A stretch of 6,629 nt of DNA, taken from NCBI RefSeq assembly GCF_900547205.1, contig NZ_URFY01000096.1, forward strand, positions 1 through 6,629, written 5' to 3'. Below, piece by piece: positions 6,262-6,629 of this stretch (its first letter is position 1; every line of letters begins with the position of its first letter). Source of the DNA: an uncultured Bacteroides sp. GTDB taxonomy: Bacteria; Bacteroidota; Bacteroidia; Bacteroidales; Bacteroidaceae. The position numbers and the translations under genes are program-made. The notes below the pieces were generated by a model, which was given only the letters and a program-made list of their open reading frames with translations, searched no databases and was not told where the DNA came from.

Positions 6262-6341
6262 TAAACGGTGAATGATTAACGGTGAACGGTGAACAGACTG
6301 TGTTTTTCGCATAGTGTTCGCCGCTCACCGTTCGTCGTTTA
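6262..6341. repeat. large imperfect hairpin with ACGGTGA repeats after guaB
   Basis: AACGGTGAACGGTGAAC (6278-6294) pairs with GTTCGCCGCTCACCGTT (6316-6332) with one mismatch and one G-T pair. An outer TAAACG/CGTTTA helix (6262-6267 with 6336-6341) and a short inner helix extend it. ACGGTGA occurs at 6265, 6279 and 6286, the last two in tandem. No T-run follows the stem on the + strand, so it is not a standard terminator. It may slow or protect the guaB mRNA end, or be a dispersed intergenic repeat. Confidence 0.5.
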
Positions 6342-6378
6342 TCAACACAACAAGAGTGTATCATAATTTGTTGATAAA
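6338..6378. repeat. perfect 10-bp inverted repeat TTTATCAACA/TGTTGATAAA before the last gene
   Basis: TTTATCAACA (6338-6347) is the exact reverse complement of TGTTGATAAA (6369-6378), separated by 21 nt. The left arm overlaps the base of the preceding large hairpin by four bases, so both cannot form fully at once. The right arm ends just before the purine-rich ribosome binding site of the downstream gene. Each arm contains TTATCAACA, one base from the E. coli DnaA box TTATCCACA. Confidence 0.5.
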
Positions 6379-6381
6379 GGA

Positions 6382-6387
6382 AAAGGA
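6382..6387 (+). promoter_or_regulatory. ribosome binding site of the last gene
   Basis: AAAGGA lies six bases before the ATG at 6394. It is an unusually clear Shine-Dalgarno for this window and supports that start. Confidence 0.5.
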
Positions 6388-6393
6388 TTAATC

Positions 6394-6629
6394 ATGAAAA
6401 GAAGTCTGCTTTTAGGATGTTCTTGTCTCTTCGGGATGCTAGCCTTTGCACAAGAAGATCCGGTGCTGATGCGGGTAAACGGAAAGGATATACTACGTTC
6501 GGAGTTTGAATATTCGTATCGTCGCCATGCGGCGGATACCGGTACTAAGCTTTCTCCTAAAGAGTATGCAGAACATTTCGCTCAGGAGAAGTTGAAGGTC
6601 GATGTGGCCAGAGCATTAGGGCTTGATAC
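6394..6629 (+). CDS. exported protein, probably SurA/parvulin-like peptidyl-prolyl isomerase (3' partial)
   Basis: The first 78 codons are visible; the gene runs off the window. It starts with a signal peptide: MKR, a hydrophobic LLLG to MLAFA stretch, and likely signal peptidase I cleavage after A19 before QED. A cysteine at position 9 follows LLG, but the hydrophobic run before it is too short for a normal lipoprotein signal. The mature start VLMRVNGKDILRSEFEYSYR is typical of the N-terminal domain of SurA/PpiD-type periplasmic chaperones, which begin with a 'V-x-V-N-G-x-x-I-x-x-x-E-F' pattern. The helical segment with QEKLKVDVARALGLDT also fits. The parvulin PPIase domain would be downstream and cannot be seen. 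It follows guaB by 140 bp with hairpins between; shared transcription is possible but unproven. Gene symbol is withheld because several paralogues exist. Confidence 0.75.
   Translation, partial: MKRSLLLGCSCLFGMLAFAQEDPVLMRVNGKDILRSEFEYSYRRHAADTGTKLSPKEYAEHFAQEKLKVDVARALGLD

Noticed and set aside
5837..6364. Reverse-strand open frame of 175 codons over the guaB end and following spacer
   Set aside because: Mostly antisense to guaB, its start lies in the hairpin region, and no family is recognisable.
6394..6420. Lipoprotein signal (LLGC) in the last gene
   Set aside because: The cysteine is at residue 9, leaving too short a hydrophobic core; the AFA site before Q20 fits ordinary signal peptidase I better.

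Overview
The window looks like a chromosomal housekeeping segment from a gut Bacteroides or close relative. The ClpX, RecQ and GuaB proteins have a Bacteroidota flavour. Predicted promoters carry the Bacteroides -7 box TAnnTTTG (clearest before recQ and guaB) rather than a good sigma70 -35/-10 pair. Start codons sit in A/T-rich leaders with little Shine-Dalgarno sequence. Genus and species are inferred, not proven.

Layout, all genes on the + strand: (1) 1-808, the 3' two thirds of clpX, whose start lies outside the window. (2) 978-3158, a complete recQ helicase gene behind its own predicted promoter and followed by a strong rho-independent terminator at 3180-3233. (3) 3234-3978, about 750 bp of AT-rich DNA with no convincing gene but many inverted and direct repeats: a four-copy TTTGCCCTCA structure, a GTTCACAGTAATG repeat set, a 9-bp hairpin, and a 12-bp inverted repeat around a possible promoter. 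(4) 3979-4673, a small exported hypothetical protein that appears split by a frameshift into an N-terminal signal-peptide fragment and a C-terminal fragment. (5) 4775-6253, complete guaB (IMP dehydrogenase) with a predicted promoter and a leader of only about 20-25 nt. (6) 6254-6393, a spacer with two overlapping hairpins. (7) 6394-6629, the first 78 codons of an exported protein, probably a SurA/parvulin-like peptidyl-prolyl isomerase.

Functionally the genes are largely independent: protein unfolding for ClpP (ClpX), DNA repair (RecQ), guanine nucleotide synthesis (GuaB) and envelope protein folding (the last gene). I see no defence system, CRISPR array, integrase or transposase, and no coherent new multi-gene system. 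The parts worth a second look are the repeat-rich 3.3-3.9 kb spacer, the broken exported gene and the paired hairpins before the last gene.
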